Below are positions 1-5,402 of a DNA stretch of 5,402 bases, piece by piece. The stretch's first letter is position 1. The number at the start of each line of letters is the position of its first letter. The DNA lies in the NCBI GenBank assembly GCA_934725745.1, contig CAKVCH010000052.1:1-5402 (forward strand), in the 5' to 3' direction. The translations under genes were made by a program, and so were the position numbers. The notes beneath the pieces were generated by a model. It saw only the letters and a program-made list of their open reading frames with translations, ran no database searches and was not told where the DNA came from. This stretch comes from an uncultured Clostridia bacterium. Lineage in GTDB: Bacteria > Bacillota > Clostridia > Christensenellales > UBA1242.

Positions 1-2955
1 GTTATGATTTGCGCGAGTTTGGCTCTTTTTGTATGTAGTACATTTAACTTTTTATATGGCGTGAAAGCCTTTTTACTCGGAGTGTTTGGCATTATGCTTT
101 ATGCTCTTTTACTCTTTATGTTCCTTTTTGGAATCGCTCTTGCGAGTGGCAAAAAATTTGTTTATTCGGCAAAATACCTAGTGTATTTAGGTCTTGCCTT
201 CTTTTTCTTTATGTGTGTTTTACACATTATTTTCACGGGCTTTAAGACAGAAAGTTATTCATACAGCGCCTATCTTCAAGCGTGTTTCCACTCTCTTTGG
301 ACACCTGGTGGAGCATTTATCGGACTATTTACTTTTCCATTTATGAGCCTTCTTCACGACATTGCTGGAATTGTAATTTATGGTATTGGGCTTATCATTT
401 CAATTTACTTTATTTTGTCATATTTAGATGATTATAGAGAAAAGAAAAAAGACGAAAAAGTGGAACGCCCAGCCTACGAAACTTTCCATTTTGACTCCCA
501 AGAAGTGGAGTATGTGAAACCTGAAAAGCAAGATGAAAGAATAGACGCTCAAATTAAGGAAATAAAAGAAGAAAAGCAAGAAGAAGTTATCGTTAAAGAT
601 GAAGAAGTATTAAAACAAGATAGGGCGAAGGAACTTTTGGGACTCAAAAAATATGACGAAGAAGAAAGTTCACCGCTAGAGAAAAAAGAGCCCGAAGAAA
701 AAGTGATTTTCACCGAAAGGAAGCCACAAAATGCAACTTTTTCGTGGCAAAATAGGGGATTTCAAGAAGATAAGCCACAAAAGTTTGTATATAACGAAAG
801 CAAGCCCATTAAGCAACCCGAAAACCCAGTTATAAAGGAAAATATTGAATATTTATCAACCATTCACGACTTGAATAATGTAAACGACAACCCTATCATT
901 AACGCGGAAGACTATGAAGATTACAAAGAGAAAATGAAAGCATATAATGACAAGCAAAATAGTTTTTTGAGAAGAGACGATGAAGACACTAAAACTATTG
1001 CAAGTTATGACTCGGCTTTTGGTTTTAATCATACGCAAAATGACGAAAAGGAGAATGATTTATCTAGCAAAGAGAGCGGATTTAGCCCTTTAAATCCACA
1101 AAATTTTACTTCGCACAACGACAATTCGTTTGAAATTGAGCCAGAAAAGAACAGTTATGACGAAGTTGACGAATTTGATGATTTGTCTCCAATGGTTGAC
1201 CTTGATAACATACAAGGGGAAGATTTTGATAAGAAATTTAGTCCGCTTAATCCAGCTAATTTCTCGTCTTACACGCCAGAGCAAAATAGTTATGAGAAAA
1301 GAGAACCTAATTTGTCAAATGACAATAGTGCGACCACCCAAAAATTTATGGACAATGACTACAAGAGCGCACAATCAAGCAATGTTGAAGAGAGTTTAGG
1401 AAGAAGTTTCAACTTAAATATCATAAACGGCACTGCGGGACAAGAAAAAACAAAGGAAATCGTGCCAGATTTTTCTTATCCAAATAGATATGTTAGACCT
1501 TCAATTGACCTTCTTAAAACCTATGTTAATGACTCCGAAGAAGATATGGAAAAACAAAGGCAAAATATCGAAATTTTGGAGACTGTTCTTAGCGAGTTTA
1601 AGATTCCAGCAAAGGTTGAGGCTGTTCGTCGCGGGGCGGCTGTTACTAGATATGAACTTCATATGCCTGTTGGTATTCCAGTTAGAAAAATACACGCGCA
1701 CTCGTCAGATATTGCACTTGCACTTGCAGCGAAAAGCGATATAAGAATTGAAACACCAATCAAAGGAAAGAGCGCGGTTGGGATTGAAGTCCCTAACGAT
1801 GTCGTTGACACGGTCGGGATGAAAGATATTATTGCGTCGCCACGCTTTATGGATTCAAAAGCGCCACTTACTTTTGCTCTTGGAAAGGATGTCGACGGCA
1901 ATGTTTATTGTTGCAACCTAGATAAAATGCCACACCTTCTTGTCGCTGGTAGTACGGGAAGCGGTAAGTCTGTTTGCTTGAATGCTCTTATCTTGTCTCT
2001 TATGTTTAAGACAAGCCCAGAAGATTTGCGACTTATTTTGGTTGATCCTAAGAGAGTTGAGTTTGGTATATATAACGACCTTCCACATCTTCTTATGCCA
2101 AACGCAATAACCGAGCCAAAGAAAGCACTTAATGCGTTTGACTGGTTGATTGAAGAAATGGAAAGACGATTTGGAATTTTCCAAGAATGTTTTGTTAAAA
2201 ACCTTGCTGAATACAACGCGCAACCAGAAGTTCTACAAGGGAAGATGCCTAAACTACCTTGCCTTGTTCTTATTGTCGACGAACTCGCTGACCTTGTTGT
2301 AACAACAAATAAAAAGGAACTTGAAGAAAGAATTATTCGTTTGACGCAAAAGGCAAGAGCGGCGGGTATTCACTTGATTTTGGCGACACAAAGACCAAGT
2401 GTCGACATCATTACTGGCAGTATTAAAATTAACTTGCCATCAAGAATTGCATTTGCGGTTACTAACTTTGTTGACTCAAAAACCATTCTTGACCAAGGCG
2501 GAGCAGAGAAACTTTTGGGACGCGGGGATATGCTTTATAAGTCGCGCGACGGCGAACCAGTGCGTGTTCAAGGATGTTTTGTTGATACACCAGAAGTTAA
2601 GGCGGTTGTGGATTTCATTCGTGAAAACAATCCTTGCCATTACGACCCAAATATTGAAAAGGTTATAAACAGCGAAGGGAATAGCGAAGGCGGTGGCGGA
2701 TACACGGGTGGAAACGGAAGTTTGCCAGCAGTTGACAGCCTTATGCCAGACGCGCTTAAACTCGTGATTGAAAACGGGCAAGCATCAATTTCGCTTCTCC
2801 AAAGGCGTTTTGCAATAGGGTACCAAAGGTCGGCTAAAATTATCGACCAAATGGAAATGGCGGGCTTTATTTCAAGCAGTGACGGCAGTAAACCACGAAC
2901 CGTTTATGTGACAATGCAAGATTATAACAAAATTTATGGAGATAATAATGCCTAA
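1..2955 (+). CDS. ftsK: DNA translocase FtsK/SpoIIIE, 5' end cut by window
   Basis: Membrane-anchored, ATP-driven DNA pump that clears chromosomal DNA through the division or sporulation septum. Residues are counted from the ATG at base 4. Hydrophobic helices lie at about 1-18, 24-47, 56-79 and 118-140, with the family's glycine-spaced stretch at 102-130. A charged, Asn-rich linker of about 350 residues (141-495) follows. The motor then shows its alpha part from about 496 (PSIDLL), Walker A GSTGSGKS at 649-656, Walker B LVLIVDE ending at D759-E760, and the ATQRPS segment near 794-799. A Gly-rich hinge (890-906) leads to the winged-helix gamma domain (906-970, RRFAIGYQRSA and GSKPRTV). FtsK proteins normally carry a short basic cytoplasmic stretch before the first helix. 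Here the ATG falls right at the helix, the preceding codon (GTT) is open and no ribosome site is visible, so the true start is probably upstream. At 983+ residues it is longer than SpoIIIE (just under 800), because of the linker. FtsK and SpoIIIE cannot be separated by sequence alone. Confidence 0.96.
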   Translation, partial: VMICASLALFVCSTFNFLYGVKAFLLGVFGIMLYALLLFMFLFGIALASGKKFVYSAKYLVYLGLAFFFFMCVLHIIFTGFKTESYSYSAYLQACFHSLWTPGGAFIGLFTFPFMSLLHDIAGIVIYGIGLIISIYFILSYLDDYREKKKDEKVERPAYETFHFDSQEVEYVKPEKQDERIDAQIKEIKEEKQEEVIVKDEEVLKQDRAKELLGLKKYDEEESSPLEKKEPEEKVIFTERKPQNATFSWQNRGFQEDKPQKFVYNESKPIKQPENPVIKENIEYLSTIHDLNNVNDNPIINAEDYEDYKEKMKAYNDKQNSFLRRDDEDTKTIASYDSAFGFNHTQNDEKENDLSSKESGFSPLNPQNFTSHNDNSFEIEPEKNSYDEVDEFDDLSPMVDLDNIQGEDFDKKFSPLNPANFSSYTPEQNSYEKREPNLSNDNSATTQKFMDNDYKSAQSSNVEESLGRSFNLNIINGTAGQEKTKEIVPDFSYPNRYVRPSIDLLKTYVNDSEEDMEKQRQNIEILETVLSEFKIPAKVEAVRRGAAVTRYELHMPVGIPVRKIHAHSSDIALALAAKSDIRIETPIKGKSAVGIEVPNDVVDTVGMKDIIASPRFMDSKAPLTFALGKDVDGNVYCCNLDKMPHLLVAGSTGSGKSVCLNALILSLMFKTSPEDLRLILVDPKRVEFGIYNDLPHLLMPNAITEPKKALNAFDWLIEEMERRFGIFQECFVKNLAEYNAQPEVLQGKMPKLPCLVLIVDELADLVVTTNKKELEERIIRLTQKARAAGIHLILATQRPSVDIITGSIKINLPSRIAFAVTNFVDSKTILDQGGAEKLLGRGDMLYKSRDGEPVRVQGCFVDTPEVKAVVDFIRENNPCHYDPNIEKVINSEGNSEGGGGYTGGNGSLPAVDSLMPDALKLVIENGQASISLLQRRFAIGYQRSAKIIDQMEMAGFISSSDGSKPRTVYVTMQDYNKIYGDNNA
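1081..1269 (+). repeat. Duplicated FSPLNPxNFxS motif in the FtsK linker
   Basis: Within the ftsK linker the 11-residue motif FSPLNPxNFxS is encoded twice, at 1081-1113 (FSPLNPQNFTS, residues 360-370) and 1237-1269 (FSPLNPANFSS, residues 412-422). An Asn-Ser-aromatic triplet follows both copies (NSF at 374-376, NSY at 383-385 and NSY at 428-430). The two DNA copies differ at many third positions, so the likeness is kept at protein level rather than being a recent DNA duplication. In a linker that otherwise looks disordered, this suggests a short binding motif present twice. That role is inference. Confidence 0.7.
2938..2943 (+). promoter_or_regulatory. Ribosome binding site that fixes the rimO start
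   Basis: GGAGAT lies inside the last codons of ftsK, with GGAG ending six bases before the ATG at 2948. An in-frame ATG at 2936 has only A/T-rich sequence (AACAAAATTT) before it and itself abuts the GGAG, so it is the weaker start. The site makes rimO translation depend on sequence within ftsK, which fits translational coupling. Confidence 0.65.
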
Positions 2956-4279
2956 CGAAAGAATAAAAATCGGCTTTATTTGCCTTGGGTGCGACAAAAA
3001 TAGGGTGGATTTGGAAGATGTTATTTCAACTCTTCCAAAAGACCTTTTTGAGACTGTCGGCGACGAGAAACAAGCGGAACTAATTTTAATTAACACTTGC
3101 GCTTTTTTGAAAACGGCGAGAGATGAAGCAAAGTCGATTATAAAGGAAATGGGCGAGTTAAAGAAAACGGCTAAACTTAAAAAACTTGTTGTTATGGGAT
3201 GCCTTCCACAACTTGAAAAGGAAAAGGTTTTAAAAGAATTTGACTATGTAGACGCTATTTTAGTGCCAGAAGATTATAAAAATGCAAAAAATATTATCTT
3301 TGACCTTTTAAAAATAAAAGTTGACAAAAAGAGAATCAATGAGACTGATAATTACGCAAGAAGCCTTACAACGCCTCTTCATTATGCCTATTTAAAAATC
3401 GCGGACGGATGTAATAATAGGTGCGCTTTTTGTAAGATTCCTTTTATTAAAGGCCCTTACAAATCGCGTAAAATAGTCGACCTTGTAAACGAAACAACAG
3501 CCCTTTGTGAAAAGGGAGTTAGAGAAATTATCCTTGTTGCGCAAGATGTAACGAACTTCGGTTTTGACACAGGGGAAAAGTTCGTCGATTTATTAAAAGC
3601 GCTATCTAAGATAAAAAAACTTGTTTGGATAAGACTACTTTATTGTTATCCAGATTTGATTGACGATAGCCTTATACAAGAAATCAAAAACAACCCCAAA
3701 ATTGTTCATTACATTGATATGCCTTTGCAACACGCAAGCGACGCGGTTTTGCTTAATATGGCAAGGAAAAGTCGCAAAAAAGACATTGAAGAGTTGATTA
3801 TAAAACTTAGGCGCGAGATTCCAGATATTAAAATCAGGTCAACTTTTATGGTCGGCTTCCCAGGTGAAACAGAGAAAGATTTTAAGGAACTTTGCAAATT
3901 TTTAAAGACCTATAAATTGGACAATGTGGGCTTCTTTAAGTATTCACGCGAAGAAGACACAAAGGCTTACGATATGGCAGCGCAAGTTCCAGAAAAGGTT
4001 AAAGACGAAAGACTCAAAAAAATCCAACTTTTGCAAGAAAAAATTGCAAATGCTAACAATAAAAAACTTCGCGGGCAGACATTTAAAGTTGTCGTTGATA
4101 AGGTTTACCGTGACGGAATATATGAAGCAAGACCATATTTCAGTGCGCCCGATGTTGACTTTTTAGTTTATTTTTCGTCTTATCGAAAGATTAACCCAGG
4201 ATGTTTTGTCGATGTTACAATAGAAGATTTCAAAGACGGAATTTTTATTGCACAAAATGAAAAAAATAACACATATTAG
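2948..4279 (+). CDS. rimO: Ribosomal protein S12 methylthiotransferase RimO
   Basis: Radical-SAM enzyme that adds a methylthio group to the conserved aspartate of ribosomal protein S12 (Asp88/89 in E. coli numbering), acting in the cytoplasm with two [4Fe-4S] clusters. The protein is 443 residues, normal for the family. The N-terminal UPF0004 domain carries its three cluster cysteines at C15 (GCDKN), C51 (NTCAF) and C85 (GCLPQ). The radical-SAM motif CNNRCAFC has C155, C159 and C162, followed by IPFIKGPYKSR, which resembles RimO's IPxxxGxxxSR. A C-terminal TRAM domain covers about 375-437. EARPYFSAPDVD (393-404) matches the RimO type of TRAM (GRSYxDAPEVD) and argues against MiaB or MtaB. The start at 2948 is chosen for its GGAG site; starting at 2936 would add four residues. 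It overlaps ftsK by 8 bases in another frame and ends in a terminator. The GCDKN variant, in place of GCPKN, is one I recall from clostridial homologues. All catalytic residues are present. Confidence 0.95.
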   Translation: MPNERIKIGFICLGCDKNRVDLEDVISTLPKDLFETVGDEKQAELILINTCAFLKTARDEAKSIIKEMGELKKTAKLKKLVVMGCLPQLEKEKVLKEFDYVDAILVPEDYKNAKNIIFDLLKIKVDKKRINETDNYARSLTTPLHYAYLKIADGCNNRCAFCKIPFIKGPYKSRKIVDLVNETTALCEKGVREIILVAQDVTNFGFDTGEKFVDLLKALSKIKKLVWIRLLYCYPDLIDDSLIQEIKNNPKIVHYIDMPLQHASDAVLLNMARKSRKKDIEELIIKLRREIPDIKIRSTFMVGFPGETEKDFKELCKFLKTYKLDNVGFFKYSREEDTKAYDMAAQVPEKVKDERLKKIQLLQEKIANANNKKLRGQTFKVVVDKVYRDGIYEARPYFSAPDVDFLVYFSSYRKINPGCFVDVTIEDFKDGIFIAQNEKNNTY

Positions 4280-4301
4280 TTTACTTTTATGTGTTTTTTT
4301 T
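4268..4301 (+). terminator. Intrinsic terminator overlapping the rimO stop
   Basis: AACACATA (4268-4275) pairs perfectly with TATGTGTT (4288-4295) around a 12-base loop, and eight T residues run through 4294-4301. The left arm is made of the last three codons of rimO (Asn-Thr-Tyr) and the stop codon sits in the loop. The stem is A/T-rich, so it may be leaky, but stem plus T-tract at a gene end is a standard rho-independent signal. It would end the ftsK-rimO transcript. Confidence 0.72.
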
Positions 4302-4308
4302 ATATACT
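4280..4308 (+). promoter_or_regulatory. Candidate sigma-A promoter upstream of pgsA (distal)
   Basis: TTTACT (4280-4285, four of six to TTGACA) and TATACT (4303-4308, five of six to TATAAT) are separated by exactly 17 bases. A transcript would begin near 4315 and carry a leader of about 220 bases before pgsA. The elements overlie the loop and T-tract of the rimO terminator. A/T-rich DNA gives many chance matches, so this is only a candidate. Confidence 0.35.
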
Positions 4309-4321
4309 TAGAGTGTATTTT

Positions 4322-4494
4322 GTGTTGAAAGACAAAAATTTAGGTTAAAAGACCCGTAAAATAATTTTTGACGAAATTTTTTAAACTTGTTTTTACTACC
4401 TAAATCAAGCGGGCTTAAAAGTTGTTTTAAACGCAAAATTAAATTTTTGCTAGATAAAAACTCGTTTAAATTGTGTTAAAAAGCAAAAATTAGG
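4322..4494 (+). repeat. Imperfect 22-23 base direct repeat in the pgsA leader
   Basis: The copies are 4322-4344 and 4473-4494. Both begin GTGTT, share the core CAAAAATT and end in AGG. They differ by three A/G changes and one missing T. The downstream copy ends 40 bases before the pgsA start. The low complexity weakens the case, but the end-to-end match is longer than the A-run alone would give. Confidence 0.45.
4368..4397 (+). promoter_or_regulatory. Candidate sigma-A promoter upstream of pgsA (proximal)
   Basis: TTGACG (4368-4373, five of six to consensus) is followed after 18 bases by TTTACT (4392-4397, four of six). Initiation near 4404 would give a leader of about 130 bases. It has a better -35 but a poorer -10 and spacing than the distal candidate at 4280-4308. 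The two are alternatives and neither is certain. Confidence 0.25.
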
Positions 4495-4521
4495 GCGGAG
4501 AATAAAGCGCAAAAAAGTTTT

Positions 4522-4528
4522 AAAAGGA
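4522..4528 (+). promoter_or_regulatory. Ribosome binding site of pgsA
   Basis: AAAAGGA ends six bases before the ATG at 4535 and is preceded by A-rich, probably unstructured sequence. It is a modest match to the anti-Shine-Dalgarno sequence. A stronger-looking GGCGGAG lies at 4494-4500 but is too far upstream and has no start codon in range. Confidence 0.6.
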
Positions 4529-4534
4529 AATAAA

Positions 4535-5305
4535 ATGAATTTACCTAATAGAATTACTTTAATAAGGATAATTTTAATACCATTTATTATCTTTTTCTAT
4601 TTGTCGGAAGGTTTCTTGTATGGCGGGAAAATGATTGCGACGGGGCTGTTTTTTGTGGGCATTGCAACCGACTTCTTTGACGGATATTTGGCAAGAAAAA
4701 GGGGAGAAATTACCGTACTTGGGACATTCCTTGACTCTATCGCGGACAAAATGTTTGTTATAACGACTCTTTTACTTATTGTCGCTGACGGTACAGTTGC
4801 GCAACCTTTTGGCGTGATTTTTGCGGTCATTATTATCGCAAGGGAACTTATGGTGAGCGCGCTAAGACAACTAGGCGCTAGTAAAAATGTTATTATTTCT
4901 GCTGACTATTTTGGCAAAGTTAAGGCAACATTCCAATTTGTAGCGCTATTCCTTTTTATGCTTTATAGTTTCTTAAACGAAAGAGCCGTTTTTGATGGCA
5001 ACATCTTAAACATTTTATATTGGATTTGCTTTGCGGGGCTTGCGGTCACAACGATTTTAACCATTATGTCGGGTTGCCATTATTTGATTAAAAATAGACA
5101 TCTTTTTTCTGAGACACAAGTCGATGTCGCAAAGAAAAATGACGAAGATGTGAAAGACGAAAAAGTTGAAGAGTTGACTAGCGATAAAAATGACGAAATA
5201 AAAGTTGCGAAAACAGACAAGGTTGCAACTAAAAAAGATGTTCAAGTAAAGAAAAAGACATCTTCAAAAAGTGTTAAAGGCAATTTAAAAAATAAAGAAA
5301 AGTAA
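4535..5305 (+). CDS. pgsA: CDP-diacylglycerol-glycerol-3-phosphate phosphatidyltransferase with Lys-rich tail
   Basis: Integral membrane enzyme that joins CDP-diacylglycerol and sn-glycerol 3-phosphate to give phosphatidylglycerol phosphate, the committed step to phosphatidylglycerol and cardiolipin. The CDP-alcohol phosphotransferase signature is complete: D46-x2-D49-G50-x2-A53-R54-x8-G63-x3-D67-x3-D71. The N-terminal MNLPNRITLIRI, the IARELMVSALRQLG segment (101-114) and ADYFGKVKATFQ (123-134) are typical of PgsA rather than of phosphatidylserine or cardiolipin synthases. About six hydrophobic segments span residues 7-184. The enzyme proper ends near 190, whereas PgsA usually stops at about 180-200 residues in total. 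Here 65 or so extra residues follow: a mixed-charge stretch (192-222) and then a strongly basic end (223-256, with KKDVQVKKKT). The tail should be cytoplasmic by family topology, and its role is unknown. The start is supported by AAAAGGA six bases upstream. A terminator before the gene and another after it suggest a single-gene transcription unit. Confidence 0.93.
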   Translation: MNLPNRITLIRIILIPFIIFFYLSEGFLYGGKMIATGLFFVGIATDFFDGYLARKRGEITVLGTFLDSIADKMFVITTLLLIVADGTVAQPFGVIFAVIIIARELMVSALRQLGASKNVIISADYFGKVKATFQFVALFLFMLYSFLNERAVFDGNILNILYWICFAGLAVTTILTIMSGCHYLIKNRHLFSETQVDVAKKNDEDVKDEKVEELTSDKNDEIKVAKTDKVATKKDVQVKKKTSSKSVKGNLKNKEK

Positions 5306-5339
5306 ATCGAAGATAGTCTTTAAAATATAAAAATATCTT

Positions 5340-5370
5340 AAAAATAGGCGATAAATTTAGCCTATTTTTT
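5340..5370 (+). terminator. Intrinsic terminator after pgsA
   Basis: AAAAATAGGC (5340-5349) pairs perfectly with GCCTATTTTT (5360-5369) around a 10-base loop, and six T residues occupy 5365-5370. The stem is 10 base pairs with a GGC/GCC core next to the loop. It lies 35 bases after the pgsA stop. Because A-tract and T-tract are symmetric it could work in both directions, but no gene on the other strand is seen here. Confidence 0.85.
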
Positions 5371-5376
5371 GTAGGC

Positions 5377-5382
5377 AAGGAG
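5377..5382 (+). promoter_or_regulatory. Ribosome binding site for the gene at 5387
   Basis: AAGGAG is the strongest Shine-Dalgarno match in the window. It lies four bases before the ATG at 5387, slightly close but workable. It is the main reason for calling a gene start there. Confidence 0.6.
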
Positions 5383-5386
5383 AATT

Positions 5387-5402
5387 ATGAAAGTATCAAT
5401 AA
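5387..5402 (+). CDS. Start of a further gene, cut by window end
   Basis: ATG at 5387 opens a frame reading MKVSI before the window ends. The AAGGAG site just upstream and the intrinsic terminator before that both suit a gene start. Five residues cannot identify a product. From gene order alone (ftsK-rimO-pgsA is often followed by cinA, then recA, in Firmicutes), cinA is a reasonable guess but not a call. No good promoter was found between the terminator at 5340-5370 and this start, so expression may come from read-through of pgsA or from a promoter upstream of the terminator. Confidence 0.55.

Larger units (their letters stand above)
4302..4534 (+). other. Gene-free, A+T-rich leader upstream of pgsA with repeats
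   Basis: I see no convincing gene here. The only short reading frame noted (19 codons from 4289) lacks a ribosome site. What the stretch holds is repeats and possible helices. ATTTAGGT (4338-4345) pairs with ACCTAAAT (4398-4405). CCCG (4353-4356), inside that loop, could pair with CGGG (4410-4413) outside it. TTAAAA-GTTG-TTTTAA (4415-4430) is a small perfect hairpin. AATTTTTGCT (4442-4451) pairs with AGCAAAAATT (4482-4491). An imperfect direct repeat lies at 4322-4344 and 4473-4494. It matches no RNA family I recognise. Whether it is a structured leader or simply A/T-rich spacer cannot be settled by eye. Confidence 0.4.

Noticed and set aside
1905..2223. Two overlapping minus-strand open frames of about 100 codons opposite the FtsK motor
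   Set aside because: They lie antisense to the Walker A region, have no ribosome site I can see, and are explained by the codon constraints of the true gene. Other frames of 60-103 codons on both strands within ftsK, rimO and pgsA were dropped for the same reason.
2936..2947. Upstream ATG giving RimO four extra residues (MEII)
   Set aside because: No ribosome binding site precedes it, whereas the ATG at 2948 has GGAG six bases upstream, and the family N-terminus aligns better from 2948.
4289..4348. A 19-codon frame (starts MCFF) in the gap after rimO
   Set aside because: It begins inside the right arm of the terminator, has no ribosome site and is mostly low-complexity T-rich sequence.
4492..4510. 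AGGGCGG resembling the T-box motif AGGGTGGNACCGCG
   Set aside because: The ACCGCG half is missing, no T-box stem I or antiterminator/terminator pair is visible, and pgsA is not a typical T-box target.
5321..5331. Possible -10 elements (TAAAAT, TATAAA) for the gene at 5387
   Set aside because: No acceptable -35 lies 16-19 bases upstream of either, and the terminator would sit between them and the gene.
5310..5339. Inverted repeat AAGATA / TATCTT just before the second terminator
   Set aside because: Only six pairs with an 18-base loop in A/T-rich DNA, which is easily chance. The stem at 5340-5369 explains termination by itself.

Overview
This is ordinary chromosomal core-gene DNA from a low-GC bacterium. 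The best fit is a Clostridia-like Firmicute. Four things point there: A+T-rich codon choice, AGGAG-type ribosome binding sites, the order ftsK/spoIIIE - rimO - pgsA (a familiar Firmicutes neighbourhood that often continues into cinA and recA), and the GCDKN form of the first RimO cysteine motif, which I recall from clostridial homologues. TGG encodes Trp and no in-frame TGA interrupts the genes, so the standard bacterial code applies. The species cannot be named from this window.

Layout, all genes on the + strand: (1) 1-2955, an FtsK/SpoIIIE DNA translocase that is probably missing its first few dozen codons, with an unusually long disordered linker. (2) 2948-4279, rimO, whose start overlaps the ftsK end by 8 bases and whose ribosome binding site lies inside ftsK. 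(3) 4268-4301, an intrinsic terminator built partly from the last rimO codons. (4) 4302-4534, an A+T-rich leader of about 230 bases with no gene, holding candidate promoters and several repeats that could pair in alternative ways. (5) 4535-5305, pgsA, with a charged, Lys-rich C-terminal tail of about 65 residues. (6) 5340-5370, a strong intrinsic terminator. (7) 5387 onward, the first five codons of another gene behind a good ribosome binding site.

The genes share a neighbourhood rather than a pathway. FtsK pumps DNA at the division septum, RimO modifies ribosomal protein S12, and PgsA makes the precursor of phosphatidylglycerol. ftsK and rimO look translationally coupled. pgsA is probably a separate transcription unit.

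I found no mobile element, CRISPR array, tRNA, rRNA or clearly new system. The points most worth a second look are the repeat-bearing leader of pgsA, the basic tail on PgsA, and the duplicated FSPLNPxNF motif in the FtsK linker.
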